Position numbers and translations under genes: made by a program. Shown here piece after piece: positions 55,558 to 64,000 of a DNA stretch of 64,000 nucleotides. The stretch lies in NCBI GenBank assembly GCA_021794355.1, contig JAJYRA010000041.1:55064-119063 (forward strand), read 5' to 3'. The DNA is from Thermoplasmata archaeon (GTDB lineage Archaea; Thermoplasmatota; Thermoplasmata; Thermoplasmatales; Thermoplasmataceae). Below the pieces are notes generated by a model. The model did no database searches. It saw nothing but the letters and a program-made list of their open reading frames with translations, and had not been told where the DNA came from. The stretch's first letter is position 1. Each line of letters starts with the position of its first letter.

Positions 55558-57486
55558 ATGCATTTTAAACCTGTTCCAATGACAAGAATGCGAATCATCG
55601 CCTACAGGGAGAAGGCAGGGGATCTTCTCACCCTCCTTCATGACATGAACGCAATCCAGTTTGAGGATGTTACCGCTGATTATAAGGTTGGGATGAAATC
55701 CTCAACAGACCTAGAACAGAGGGGCAAGATAATTGAACTGCTCAATGAAATAAGGGGTATAGAAAGCCTGTTACCACCAAGAAAGGTTCAGGGAAGGAAG
55801 AAATTCTCAAGCCTCACGGAAATTATAACTGCCGCTCAATCGGTTCGCATTGGTGGGGACCTGAAAATTGCAGTGGAATCAATCAACGATCTTAAAACAC
55901 AGCTCAAGAGCATTGAGAACAGGCTGGATGTCCTCAACCCACTGAAGGATCTTGATGTTGACATGTCATGTTTCAACAATTCAGTTGTTTCTTCATATAT
56001 TGTCAGGGGCGATTATGAGGCACCGGAAGATAATGGTTATATTATCATAAAAGTTGGAACGGATACAGTTGTTGCTGTGCCAAAGGCAAAGGAAAAGGAG
56101 TTTGCACAGAGTATTGGATCTGAGCCAGGAAAGGTACTGTTCATAATGGAGATGAAGGGAAAACCGTCAGATCTGAGGGATCAGCTCCTGAAGATGAAGG
56201 AGAAGGCAACACGGGAAATATCAGAACTGGAAGCCGGAATAGGGGAAATATCAGATCAGAATTATTACCAGATCGTGAGCATAAGGGAGGCACTGGAGAT
56301 TGAGGCAAAAAAGGTGGAAGCAGCCATGAAGATGCCATCGTCCCAGAGCATATTTGTAATGGAAGGCTGGGTCCCGGCACCCAAATTCGAAAAAATATCC
56401 AGTGCCGTGGAAAGGAAGACATCCAACCTCTGTTTTGTTGAAAAGGTTGAAACAGACGAAATAGGCCCAACGCTTCAGGATAACCCTAAAAGATTCAGGC
56501 TCTTTGAGTCATTCATAAGATTTTATTCACTGCCGCAGGACGCGGAAATTGATCCAACAATTATATTTGCCATAGTTTTTCCCATATTCTTCGGCATAAT
56601 GGTTGGCGACTGGGGGTTTGGAATAATTATACTGCTGCTTTCACTGTGGCTGACAAGGAGAATAAACAGCAGTGGGAAGAAGAGGCCGCTCCCAAGAAAG
56701 CTGACCGGTTTTATCACGTCCATATTTTCACCCTATCAGTTGCAGATCCTTGCTAGGGCCATGCTTCCAGGAGCCGTGGTGGCCATTATTGTTGGAATTC
56801 TCTTCAACGGCTTCTTCGGGTTTGCCATACTGCCAACCCAGATCGGATCGCTGCACATTACATACTTTGATCCTATCGTGTATACATCAAAGATACTCCT
56901 CATGACAGGTTACTTCGGTGTAATCATGGTATCATTCGGTTTTATACTGGGCATACTGAACGATTACTATTATAGCCATAAAAAGATGATAATAGGAAAG
57001 GTGGGATGGCTTCTCTTTGTCTGGGGCATCGTCATATATGGTTTATCACTCATATATAAGCTAAACCTCAGCCCAACAACAAATCCCTTTGCTGACGTGG
57101 ATATCGGCTCCATGATCGCAGGTGTTATAATGATCATTGCAACGGAAAAGGGCATAGGGCTCATAGAACTGCCCTCAGTGATCAGCCATGTGCTCTCATA
57201 CCTTCGAATAATGGGAATACTCCTGGCTTCAGTCATCCTGACAAAACTTGTCAATTCTTTCTTCCTGTCCACGCTTAATGATCCCATCCTCATAATATTC
57301 GGTGTTATCCTACTCATAATAGGACAGTTGTTCGCACTGCTCCTTGCCATAGTGGAATCCGGTATTCAAGGGGTCAGGTTACTGTACGTTGAATTCTTTT
57401 CAAAATTCTACCGGGGGAACGGAAAACCCTTCTCTCCCTTTGGGACAAGAAGAAGATACACTGAAGAAAATCTGGATACGGAGTGA
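55558..57486 (+). CDS. atpI: A-type ATP synthase subunit I (a subunit)
   Basis: A 642-residue protein. The first 330 residues form a cytoplasmic domain with coiled-coil arms (RKVQGRKKFSSLTEIITAA; LKMKEKATREISELEAG), and the rest has about seven to eight helices. The ion-path Arg is in SHVLSYLRIMGILLASV. The family's FGIMVGDWGFG motif follows the membrane entry. It makes the half-channels and holds the peripheral stalk. The stop lies 1 base from the convergent gene's stop. Confidence 0.95.
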   Translation: MHFKPVPMTRMRIIAYREKAGDLLTLLHDMNAIQFEDVTADYKVGMKSSTDLEQRGKIIELLNEIRGIESLLPPRKVQGRKKFSSLTEIITAAQSVRIGGDLKIAVESINDLKTQLKSIENRLDVLNPLKDLDVDMSCFNNSVVSSYIVRGDYEAPEDNGYIIIKVGTDTVVAVPKAKEKEFAQSIGSEPGKVLFIMEMKGKPSDLRDQLLKMKEKATREISELEAGIGEISDQNYYQIVSIREALEIEAKKVEAAMKMPSSQSIFVMEGWVPAPKFEKISSAVERKTSNLCFVEKVETDEIGPTLQDNPKRFRLFESFIRFYSLPQDAEIDPTIIFAIVFPIFFGIMVGDWGFGIIILLLSLWLTRRINSSGKKRPLPRKLTGFITSIFSPYQLQILARAMLPGAVVAIIVGILFNGFFGFAILPTQIGSLHITYFDPIVYTSKILLMTGYFGVIMVSFGFILGILNDYYYSHKKMIIGKVGWLLFVWGIVIYGLSLIYKLNLSPTTNPFADVDIGSMIAGVIMIIATEKGIGLIELPSVISHVLSYLRIMGILLASVILTKLVNSFFLSTLNDPILIIFGVILLIIGQLFALLLAIVESGIQGVRLLYVEFFSKFYRGNGKPFSPFGTRRRYTEENLDTE

Positions 57487-57487
57487 A

Positions 57488-58126
57488 TCACACATCCTCA
57501 TCCACGGGTACCCTGACAAAATTTATGAGGAATCGTGGATCAATGCCCCTCATTAAATGGTAACCTCCGGTCCTCCCAATTCTTTTGATTTTTATCCCTG
57601 ATTTTTTTGAAAACTTCATCACGTCCAGATGAATATTCCTGAGTATTTTTTCCATAACTGGACTTTTTTCATTGAATCCAACCCGAAATGTTATGGCAAC
57701 TCTATCCTTCTTATGCCTGTAGAGGGCGATATCCACCAACACCTCAGACTCAGCAACATTGTGGATGAAAGCAACATTCTGGAGCAGGGATGGAACCATG
57801 ATGGGGCCATCCTCTTTCACGCCTGTTACCCTGTATAAGGAATATAGTTCAGGTTCCCGAATGTCCTCCGTAACATCCTCGTATTTCAGGGGATAGAGTC
57901 TTGAAAAGAAACTCTTCATAAATTTCAGTGAAAGCAGATCATCGCTGCCCACATAAAAATCTGTCAGGGAATCTGCACCATGTATCCTGAATCTATTCAC
58001 GGAACCCTTCTGGGGTACAAGCAACTCACACATCTGGCGGTACAGAAAAATGTCCGTTTCCGGCCCAAGATCGGTGAAGATGATCCTGTTCCACCTAAAT
58101 AAGCCCTGATTCACCCTGTTCTTCAT
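57488..58126 (-). CDS. Unrecognised conserved-looking cytoplasmic protein
   Basis: It encodes 212 residues with no membrane segment or signal. Beta-rich blocks (LVPQKGSVNRFRIHGADSLTD; VLVDIALYRHKKDRVAITFRVGF) resemble the N-terminal barrel-like domain of HerA/VirB4-type ATPases, but no ATPase follows. Its start lies within the end of the aminotransferase gene (32-base overlap). No function is claimed. Confidence 0.55.
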   Translation of the reverse strand: MKNRVNQGLFRWNRIIFTDLGPETDIFLYRQMCELLVPQKGSVNRFRIHGADSLTDFYVGSDDLLSLKFMKSFFSRLYPLKYEDVTEDIREPELYSLYRVTGVKEDGPIMVPSLLQNVAFIHNVAESEVLVDIALYRHKKDRVAITFRVGFNEKSPVMEKILRNIHLDVMKFSKKSGIKIKRIGRTGGYHLMRGIDPRFLINFVRVPVDEDV

Positions 58127-59135
58127 AATATTTCACCAGGGCATCAAGATCAGATTTGAACCTTGACGGTTCCTGTGTCATGCAGAGCCTGTATCCCCCG
58201 GGTACACCAAAGTATTCACCCGGGGATACAAATATTCCATATTTATCCAGCATATTTTCGGCAACCCTTAAAGATTCACGGTTTGTCTGCACGAAAGTGA
58301 ATGTGGTATGTTCAGGAGAGGTAAATTTCAAGTGAAGCCTGTTCATGTAATCCTTAACATTTTTCCTGTTCTCACTGAGAACCTTTTTTACATTTTCTTG
58401 GATCTCCTTTCTTTTTTCCAGGATCTTCATTCCCGTGTACAGTGAAAATTTGTTTGTGCTTCCCGTGGTAAGGAATCTATACTCCCTGATCTCCCTCATC
58501 TTTTCCCTGCTACCCATGATCCATCCGATCCTCCACTGTCCTGCCCCATAAAATTTGGTCATGGTAACGGAGGTCAGCGCATCTGGATATGAATGAAGAA
58601 AGGTGTATGGTTTCTCCGGAAAGAGGAATTCCCTGAATGTTTCATCTATATAGGTCAGGTTTCCATTTTCGAAATAGGATGAGAGTTTTCTGTCCCCTTC
58701 CATATCTCCCGTAGGATTGTTTGGAAAAGTGGTGCTCAGGGAATGATTTTTTTCTGCTGTTCGTTCTTCATAGGAGTTAATGCGTTTTGTCCTGAAACCC
58801 ATAGTTTCCGGCATTCTGTAAAGGGGTTCATATTCAGGAACTGCAATGTCTATGCATTGGGAGTTCCTGTGAAGATATATGGATGCAAGGGCTATACCTT
58901 CCGTCCCACCTGCGGTTGTTATAACCTGTTCGCTGTCCACGTTGTACAGCATTGCAACCTGATCGGTAAAATCCTTTTCCACAATTCCTTTCCACTTCTT
59001 GAAATCTTCATATGAAATCTCGATGCCCACGGAATCAAGGGCAAGTTCGGGCATCCCGCTCTGGCAGAAATCATGGGTGGCAACCCTTCCACCATCGATT
59101 ATCCACCTGAAAATATTGCTATAAATGGAGTTCAT
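58095..59135 (-). CDS. Class I/II PLP aminotransferase
   Basis: A fold-type I enzyme of 346 residues. Visible are AGGTEGIALAS, NPTGD with the Asn, YIDETFREFLF with the Asp, SVTMTKFYGAGQWRIGWIMG with the Schiff-base Lys, and the C-terminal Arg (GYRLCMTQEPSRF). The family includes histidinol-phosphate and aspartate aminotransferases; the length (shorter than 400) is like HisC/CobD. Substrate unassigned. Confidence 0.88.
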   Translation of the reverse strand: MNSIYSNIFRWIIDGGRVATHDFCQSGMPELALDSVGIEISYEDFKKWKGIVEKDFTDQVAMLYNVDSEQVITTAGGTEGIALASIYLHRNSQCIDIAVPEYEPLYRMPETMGFRTKRINSYEERTAEKNHSLSTTFPNNPTGDMEGDRKLSSYFENGNLTYIDETFREFLFPEKPYTFLHSYPDALTSVTMTKFYGAGQWRIGWIMGSREKMREIREYRFLTTGSTNKFSLYTGMKILEKRKEIQENVKKVLSENRKNVKDYMNRLHLKFTSPEHTTFTFVQTNRESLRVAENMLDKYGIFVSPGEYFGVPGGYRLCMTQEPSRFKSDLDALVKYYEEQGESGLI

Positions 59136-59280
59136 GGTAACAAATGGTCATCAGGGAAAAAAACTTTAGGGAAACTGCATACGTGAAGTTTCACGGAAAA
59201 TACGAATAAATCATCGCAAAAATCGAATATTTAAAAAAAAGATTACGTAAAAATGAAGTGGAAAAAAATTATTTTTTCAC

Positions 59281-59907
59281 TCAGTCTATGACTACTTCAC
59301 CCTGCATCCAGCCGGGTGTTGTCATTGCACCGCCCCATCCACTGGATCCTGTTCCACAGTCCACTTCACACTGCCAGGAAAATACACCAGATTTGGGTGT
59401 GTGGAAGGAAGCTACCACTATGGAGTCGGAAGGAATTAATACATTAAGGTTCATTTGGGGTATAGTGAATGTATGGGCCAGATCTGCTGAAGGCACCGTG
59501 CTAACCCACTGGCCGGAGGCACTTGAGGATTTGTTTATGTTCGTATCATTCACAACATATTCAGTGTTGTTCAATGTTCCTGTAACCTTGCTGTAGGCGG
59601 AGGAAACTGAACCGGGTCCGAAATCGTAATTGATAATTGTCATTGTAACAAGAGAGTTACTGGGTAGGTAAATCTGGGCAGATGACATCATCTTTCCATT
59701 TTCAAGCACGTAATAGGCTGGCTGGTTCTTTCCTGCACTGGCCATATAATTCTGGTTTGTGATAACTAGAGTAATGTTATACTCGTTGGATGAATGCTGG
59801 GTTGATGTTGATACATGACCGGATGAACCTACAAAATACATTCCAGCACCAAATATCAGGACAATTGCCAACAGTCCTATAAAGAACCATGTTTCAATCG
59901 TTTTCAT
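59281..59907 (-). CDS. Membrane-anchored cupredoxin with CuA-like motif (oxidase subunit II-like or sulfocyanin-like)
   Basis: It has an N-terminal hydrophobic anchor (FFIGLLAIVLIFGAGMYFVG) and a beta-sandwich domain. The copper-site region is CEVDCGTGSSGWGGAM, at about residues 180-195, with an upstream His (AHTFTIP). Cytochrome oxidase subunit II CuA sites have C-x3-C-x3-H-x2-M. Here the two Cys and the Met are kept, but the His is absent and the spacing is longer. It may bind copper differently or act as a blue copper protein (halocyanin/sulfocyanin-like). The oxidase subunit I gene is not in this window. Confidence 0.65.
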   Translation of the reverse strand: MKTIETWFFIGLLAIVLIFGAGMYFVGSSGHVSTSTQHSSNEYNITLVITNQNYMASAGKNQPAYYVLENGKMMSSAQIYLPSNSLVTMTIINYDFGPGSVSSAYSKVTGTLNNTEYVVNDTNINKSSSASGQWVSTVPSADLAHTFTIPQMNLNVLIPSDSIVVASFHTPKSGVFSWQCEVDCGTGSSGWGGAMTTPGWMQGEVVID

Positions 59908-60131
59908 TTTTTCTCACTAAATTAATAATGCATTATCTGTATTTGATTAATCAACCTTACATATTAGGTAACCCATGAAAAAGCCCGCAGAACTCATTTC
60001 TCCTTAAATAGTTAAAGGAATGGAATCTTCGACCCATCTCTGTTCCATTGTTAATATAAAAGGTCATAGGAAACAGGATATTGTTTAATTTTTAAGGAAT
60101 GCGGTCGAAAATTCCCGTGGGTAATAGAGGG

Positions 60132-61088
60132 TTAATGGACCATCTGCCCGTAAATTTCCTTTACAGCCAGCCTGACCGATTCATCACTGTTCAGCCTGTT
60201 TACGTAACCGTATTTCCTGATCTTCTCCGTGGAGAGCTGTGCCACCTTTACATCTCCCTTCCAGCCTCTCCCCTCAACTCCTCCTGTGTATTTGAATTTC
60301 ACATCCTTCAACCCCATTTCCTGACATAGCATTTTTGCAATGGTTGTAACGCTTGTCCTCTGGTCGTTTCCCAGATTGATGATATCTCCCTTTTCCGAAT
60401 TCTCATAAACATGCAGCATGGCGTTTATGCAGTCATCCACGTGTATATATGATTTTTCCTGTGATCCATCCCCAAGTATTTCCAGCTCCTGATGGTTCTT
60501 CTGCAGTTTCAAAACGAAATCATGGATCACGCCGTGGGTGGAGTTTCTTCCAACCACATTGGCGAACCTGAAAATCAATGGCCTTATTCCATAATAGTGG
60601 TAATAGGACCACAGGTATCCCTCATTGGCAAGCTTTGAAGCACCATACAGGGAAATGGGAAGTTCAGGGCCATAGTTTTCAGGTGTTGGTATAATATCTG
60701 CTTCCCCATACACTGTGGAGGAGGATGAAAAGAGGATCTGCTTGATATCCTTTTTCCTCATGAATTCAAGAACGTTGTGTGTACCAATAACATTGATCTG
60801 CATATCCGTCTCTGTATCTTCACTGCCTGCCCTCACATCGGAATTGGCCGCAAGGTGAACCACAAGATCATAATCATCATCAAGTTTCTGGAAGAAATCC
60901 CTATTTCTTATGTCACCTCTCATGATTTTCAAATCGTTTTTATCGCTCCTTTCAACGAGGTTTTTCAGTGTTCCCCCTGAAAAATCATCCAGAACCGTAA
61001 CTGAATTGCTCCCAGAAAGAAGATTTGCCATGTTTGATCCAATAAATCCTGCCCCACCCGTTATGAGGATCTTTTCGTCACTTATCAT
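60132..61088 (-). CDS. NAD-dependent sugar-nucleotide epimerase/dehydratase
   Basis: An extended SDR of 318 residues. The NAD motif is ILITGGAGFIGSNMANLL and the catalytic YGASKLANEG holds Tyr/Lys, with SSSSTVYGE as the Ser region. The C-terminal domain has LGDGSQEKSYIHVDDC. The family includes UDP-glucose 4-epimerase (GalE) and related enzymes for polysaccharide synthesis; the substrate is open. Confidence 0.9.
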   Translation of the reverse strand: MISDEKILITGGAGFIGSNMANLLSGSNSVTVLDDFSGGTLKNLVERSDKNDLKIMRGDIRNRDFFQKLDDDYDLVVHLAANSDVRAGSEDTETDMQINVIGTHNVLEFMRKKDIKQILFSSSSTVYGEADIIPTPENYGPELPISLYGASKLANEGYLWSYYHYYGIRPLIFRFANVVGRNSTHGVIHDFVLKLQKNHQELEILGDGSQEKSYIHVDDCINAMLHVYENSEKGDIINLGNDQRTSVTTIAKMLCQEMGLKDVKFKYTGGVEGRGWKGDVKVAQLSTEKIRKYGYVNRLNSDESVRLAVKEIYGQMVH

Positions 61089-61155
61089 GGGAGCAAATCT
61101 TTTTTTGTCTTATTAAAATATGGTTATTCTATTTTCAAAGTTCTGTTCATTCCCC

Positions 61156-61704
61156 CTATACTGAACCCATGTCTATTTTCTCGATGATTGCCCTGCTGCT
61201 CTGTATCCTGCTCATTCCACTCTCATCCTCAAGCACCAGGGTAAAGGGGAAAAAGTTCCAGTTCCTGATCTTCTCCAGTTTTTCCCTTGCACTCCTTTCC
61301 TCCTCTTCAGTACCCTCAAAATCATAGAGCACAGAACCCATTCTTTCCCATATTCTTGTGACCACACCTTCCACCGTGGTTACTTCTCCATTCGATATAT
61401 CTCCCGGTTCCACTTCGGCACCCATTTCAGGTATGAGGATCCTGGCTTCCGGTGATCTGTATACGACTATCCTTAGATCATCCTGCCCTCTTACAAGGAT
61501 GCTTTCTCTGAGAGGTTCTCCACGATCTATCTGTGTAACATTATTCTTTTTAAAAAGGCATTTCTTGCAGAAATAGGTCTGTATGAGTATCTGTTTCTCA
61601 TAGGCAATTTCTGTCATCATCTGTATAAAATATAATTTCTCCCCACATAGGGGACATTTGACATCGGTCAATTCTTCCCTTGGGCCCTCATAATCCTCCG
61701 TCAT
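61156..61704 (-). CDS. ZPR1-family zinc-finger protein
   Basis: A 182-residue archaeal ZPR1 protein with one zinc finger (CPLCGEKLYFIQMM, then YFCKKCLFKKNN) and a beta domain (GEVTTVEGVVTRIWE). In eukaryotes ZPR1 binds eEF1A; here its role is unknown. The ATG at 61704, with GGAGTGA just upstream, is preferred over the GTG at 61713. Its 5' end overlaps the idi gene. Confidence 0.85.
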   Translation of the reverse strand: MTEDYEGPREELTDVKCPLCGEKLYFIQMMTEIAYEKQILIQTYFCKKCLFKKNNVTQIDRGEPLRESILVRGQDDLRIVVYRSPEARILIPEMGAEVEPGDISNGEVTTVEGVVTRIWERMGSVLYDFEGTEEEERSAREKLEKIRNWNFFPFTLVLEDESGMSRIQSSRAIIEKIDMGSV

Positions 61705-62746
61705 AATAATCACTCCAGTTCTTTAATTCCCCATGTATGAATTTCTCGGCATGACCGAGTTCTTTCAGATCCCCTGATCCGGTCATGAACATGGCTATTT
61801 TCAGTTCCCTTATGATGGAACTGATATTTTTTTCCACCTGATCCTGCGATTTATCAGCATCCTTCAACAGTGTTCTCGCGAATCCACCCATGGATGCACC
61901 CATGCCTATGGCCCTTGCCAGATCCAAGCCGTTCCTCAGGCCGCCGCTACCTATGGATGGAACTCTTCCATCTATGAGTTTCAGGCTTATGGGTGATGGT
62001 ATTCCCCAGTTCCAGAAGGTCTTTCCTGCAACGGCTTTCTCTCCGACACCCTGCCTCTCCGCCCTGTAATATTCAATAGCTGCAAAGGTTGTACCTCCCA
62101 ATCCTCCAACGTCTATGGCCTTAACACCTGCATCTGCAAGGAGATCGATATCTTTCCTTGAAAAACCCGTTCCCGTTTCCTTTGCTATTACGGGATAACT
62201 GGCGCACAGTTCTCTGACCTTCTGCATCACACCCATGGCGTTTCTGTCCCCTTCCGGCTGTATCATTTCCTGAAGGAAGTTGAAATGTATTATGAGAAAC
62301 TTTGCATCTATGAGTTCCATCAGATAATCTATTTTGTTCCTGTCCATTGGAGCCTTATCCTGTCCTATGAGTTGTGGTGCACCAATATTGGCAAGTTTGA
62401 AGGGGATCTTGAAATTGTTAATGATTGAATATGTGTCTGCAAGCTCTTTCTTCTCTGCAGCTGCCCTCATGCTCCCCAGTCCCATGGGAATCCTGAACTT
62501 TTCTGCAGCCCCTGCCAGATTTTCGTTGATTTTTTTTGCCAGTTCTGTTCCTCCGGTCATGGAGGATATGAGAATGGGATAATCAATGGAATGGCCGTAG
62601 AAATTCACTTCCGTTTTAATTTTATCATAATCAACCTCCGGTATGGCCCTATGAATCAGGGTTATATCATCCCAGAAGTTGTGTGATGCATTGACCTGTT
62701 CATTCTCGGCTATCCTGATGTGATCCTCTTTCCTGTTCTCTATCAT
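61688..62746 (-). CDS. fni: Isopentenyl-diphosphate delta-isomerase, type 2
   Basis: An FMN/NADPH enzyme that interconverts IPP and DMAPP in the mevalonate pathway for archaeal lipids. Motifs: ISSMTGGTELAKKIN, GLGSMRAAAE, and the flavin region GVKAIDVGGLGGTTFAAIE and IGSGGLRNGLDLARAIGMGAS. Length (352) is normal. It overlaps the ipk gene by 4 bases and the ZPR1 gene by 17-26 bases, giving the order ipk-fni-ZPR1. Confidence 0.95.
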   Translation of the reverse strand: MIENRKEDHIRIAENEQVNASHNFWDDITLIHRAIPEVDYDKIKTEVNFYGHSIDYPILISSMTGGTELAKKINENLAGAAEKFRIPMGLGSMRAAAEKKELADTYSIINNFKIPFKLANIGAPQLIGQDKAPMDRNKIDYLMELIDAKFLIIHFNFLQEMIQPEGDRNAMGVMQKVRELCASYPVIAKETGTGFSRKDIDLLADAGVKAIDVGGLGGTTFAAIEYYRAERQGVGEKAVAGKTFWNWGIPSPISLKLIDGRVPSIGSGGLRNGLDLARAIGMGASMGGFARTLLKDADKSQDQVEKNISSIIRELKIAMFMTGSGDLKELGHAEKFIHGELKNWSDYYDGGL

Positions 62747-63474
62747 ACAAATTCAGTCCCCATAAATTCTTTTGTGCCAATGGTGTCTATTCTTTCAGGA
62801 TAATTTCCGTTTATGAGATAAGTCTTTATGCCCATATCACGGCACTGGATCATGGATTTAAATTTTAACTCCATGCCACCTGTTACATCGTTTGATATGG
62901 TTCCAAAGGAAACGGATTCCGAAGAGTATGTATTCATCAGTGTGGCATCCCTGTATTTCTTCGGGTCCCTATCATAGACACCATCCACATCGCTCATGAA
63001 TATGGTCCTCCGTGGTTTGAAGATCCTGGCAAGGGATACCATTATGCTGTCCCCCGAAAGGATATCAAGGAATCCGTCCCTGAAATATACATCACCATAT
63101 AGAACCGGGATTATTCTGTTTTTTATTGTTTTCCTCACAATATCGTAATTGAAATCCTCATGGCTATGGAGGAAGAAAGGTGAAATGCCTATGGACGGCC
63201 TGTTTCTTGTATTAAGCATCTTTACAATTTTCTGATTCAGATCAGTCATGTCATATTTCACAATGGATGCTGCCCTTATTCTTTCGTCGGATATTTCACC
63301 AGGAAGTCCGTACCTTTCACTTATATAATGGCCGAATGAGCCTCCGCCATGAACAAGAATGAAATCTTCAAGATGTATGAGGTTCTGGATAATGGTTGAA
63401 GCCTTTTTCTGGAAGAATTTTCTATATGCTGTTTTATCTGTAAGAAGGCTGCCACCGATTTTAACGATATCCAT
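62743..63474 (-). CDS. ipk: Isopentenyl phosphate kinase
   Basis: An amino-acid-kinase-fold enzyme of 243 residues that phosphorylates isopentenyl phosphate to IPP in the archaeal mevalonate pathway. It has MDIVKIGGSLLTDK, the Gly-rich LVHGGGSFGHY with its catalytic His, and GDSIMVSLAR and MSDVDGVYDRDPKKY. The fusion-like overlap with fni supports the pathway. Confidence 0.93.
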   Translation of the reverse strand: MDIVKIGGSLLTDKTAYRKFFQKKASTIIQNLIHLEDFILVHGGGSFGHYISERYGLPGEISDERIRAASIVKYDMTDLNQKIVKMLNTRNRPSIGISPFFLHSHEDFNYDIVRKTIKNRIIPVLYGDVYFRDGFLDILSGDSIMVSLARIFKPRRTIFMSDVDGVYDRDPKKYRDATLMNTYSSESVSFGTISNDVTGGMELKFKSMIQCRDMGIKTYLINGNYPERIDTIGTKEFMGTEFV

Positions 63475-63703
63475 TTCTGGATATGATGACTTACGATCTT
63501 AATTAGGTTTTTGAAGAAATTTTATGAGTTCAAGGAAAATGCGTTGAGAATTTGAATTTCTATAACTTTTAGGAGCATTATCAGAATAGTGATGTCACAT
63601 ATTAGACTGTTATCGATTATTCTGTTCCAGATCCCTATGTTCATTCAAGATATTGGAAATTCAATCAAAAATTAAATTATCCATAAACGCATTAAGGTGG
63701 AAA

Positions 63704-63775
63704 GGGCCGGTAGATCAGCGGTAGATCGCCTGCTTTGCAAGCAGGAGGCCTCGGGTTCAAATCCCGACCGGTCCA
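63704..63775 (+). tRNA. tRNA-Ala (anticodon TGC)
   Basis: The 72-base sequence folds as a cloverleaf. The acceptor stem is GGGCCGG with CCGGTCC (one G-T pair), the D stem is GATC/GATC, the anticodon stem is CCTGC/GCAGG around TTTGCAA, and the T arm is TCGGG-TTCAAAT-CCCGA. The loop gives anticodon TGC. CCA is not encoded as such beyond the discriminator A. A TATA-like TTAAATTATCC lies about 28 bases upstream. Confidence 0.95.
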
Positions 63776-63781
63776 TTTTTT
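63776..63781 (+). terminator. Oligo-T terminator after the tRNA
   Basis: Six T residues follow directly after the tRNA discriminator base, the usual archaeal termination signal. Confidence 0.4.
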
Positions 63782-63846
63782 CAGTATTTTCAACCCTTTA
63801 AGAATGAATAGTTGAAATTGTGTTTAAGCGGTAGTATATGTTATGC

Positions 63847-63867
63847 ATAACCATAGATAATGGTTAT
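63847..63867. promoter_or_regulatory. Perfect palindrome overlapping the TATA box of the vapB-like gene
   Basis: ATAACCAT-AGATA-ATGGTTAT is an exact 8-5-8 inverted repeat. It abuts TTATATATG, which is the TATA box about 25 bases before the ATG at 63892. An antitoxin bound here would block its own promoter, as is typical of vapBC operons. Confidence 0.55.
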
Positions 63868-63891
63868 ATATGACCATAAGATTTAGGCATC

Positions 63892-64000
63892 ATGACCCAA
63901 ACTACCATACAGGTTTCGACAGAAACAAGAGAGAAACTAAAGAAACTTGGAAGGAAAGGGCAAACTTATGAAGAAGTTATAGAGAACCTCATAGAGATCA
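63892..64000 (+). CDS. 5' part of a VapB-like (ribbon-helix-helix) antitoxin
   Basis: The visible 36 residues begin MTQTTIQVSTETREKLKKLG, the N-terminal beta strand and first helix of a ribbon-helix-helix or DUF7557-type antitoxin, and continue GQTYEEVIENLIEI. The gene runs off the window, so the partner toxin is unseen. A TATA box and palindrome lie just upstream. Confidence 0.6.
   Translation, partial: MTQTTIQVSTETREKLKKLGRKGQTYEEVIENLIEI

Overview
The window reads as chromosomal DNA of a Thermoplasmata archaeon, most like the Thermoplasmatales (Cuniculiplasma or Thermoplasma-type). The evidence is an A-type ATP synthase operon, PolD large subunit, Hjc resolvase, type 2 isopentenyl-diphosphate isomerase next to isopentenyl phosphate kinase, a GPN-loop GTPase, ZPR1 and Gly/Ser/Asn-rich exported proteins. 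Many genes have a TATA-like box about 25-30 bases before the start codon, as expected for leaderless mRNAs; genes inside operons more often carry GGAGG or GGTG-type ribosome sites. The exact genus is inference.

Layout. 1-19 kb: valS, an exported Hint-domain protein whose signal peptide is cut off by an in-frame TGA, a rubrerythrin-VIT1 fusion, a class III aminotransferase, Hjc, two ANL acyl-CoA synthetases, and a four-gene ABC exporter operon that ends in its own winged-helix regulator. 19-35 kb: an accessory island with an orphan Dam-type methylase, a three-gene PIN cassette, a bacterial (actinobacterial)-style XPB helicase convergent with a large helicase-associated protein, a decayed second piece of the same XPB, two DUF4143-type AAA ATPases, a PLD-nuclease/P-loop ATPase fusion, a DUF6058-like gene divergent from an ArsR-like regulator, and a HEPN-MNT pair. 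Several stretches here are gene-free or hold broken coding remnants. 35-48 kb: housekeeping genes (pyrG, PolD DP2, GPN GTPase) followed by a PadR regulator, a solute-binding-like protein with an MFS transporter, a tRNA-binding domain protein, an oxidoreductase, superoxide dismutase, a methyltransferase, a PLD-family protein and an Ogg2-type glycosylase.

49-57.5 kb: a complete A-ATPase operon in the order K-E-C-F-A-B-D-x-H-I. The x is an unannotated 33-residue membrane peptide gene coupled to atpH by an ATGA overlap. H and I sit at the 3' end rather than the 5' end, and AtpA has no intein in its P-loop. 57.5-64 kb, mostly minus strand: an unrecognised gene overlapping an aminotransferase, a membrane-anchored cupredoxin with a CuA-like but altered motif, a sugar-nucleotide epimerase, and an overlapping ipk-idi-ZPR1 operon. 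Then follow tRNA-Ala(TGC) and the start of a VapB-like antitoxin gene behind a perfect palindrome.

Best candidates for something new are the laterally acquired XPB plus helicase-associated pair with its relic 8.5 kb away, the PLD-ATPase fusion, the PIN cassette, the small membrane peptide in the ATPase operon, and the interrupted Hint protein.
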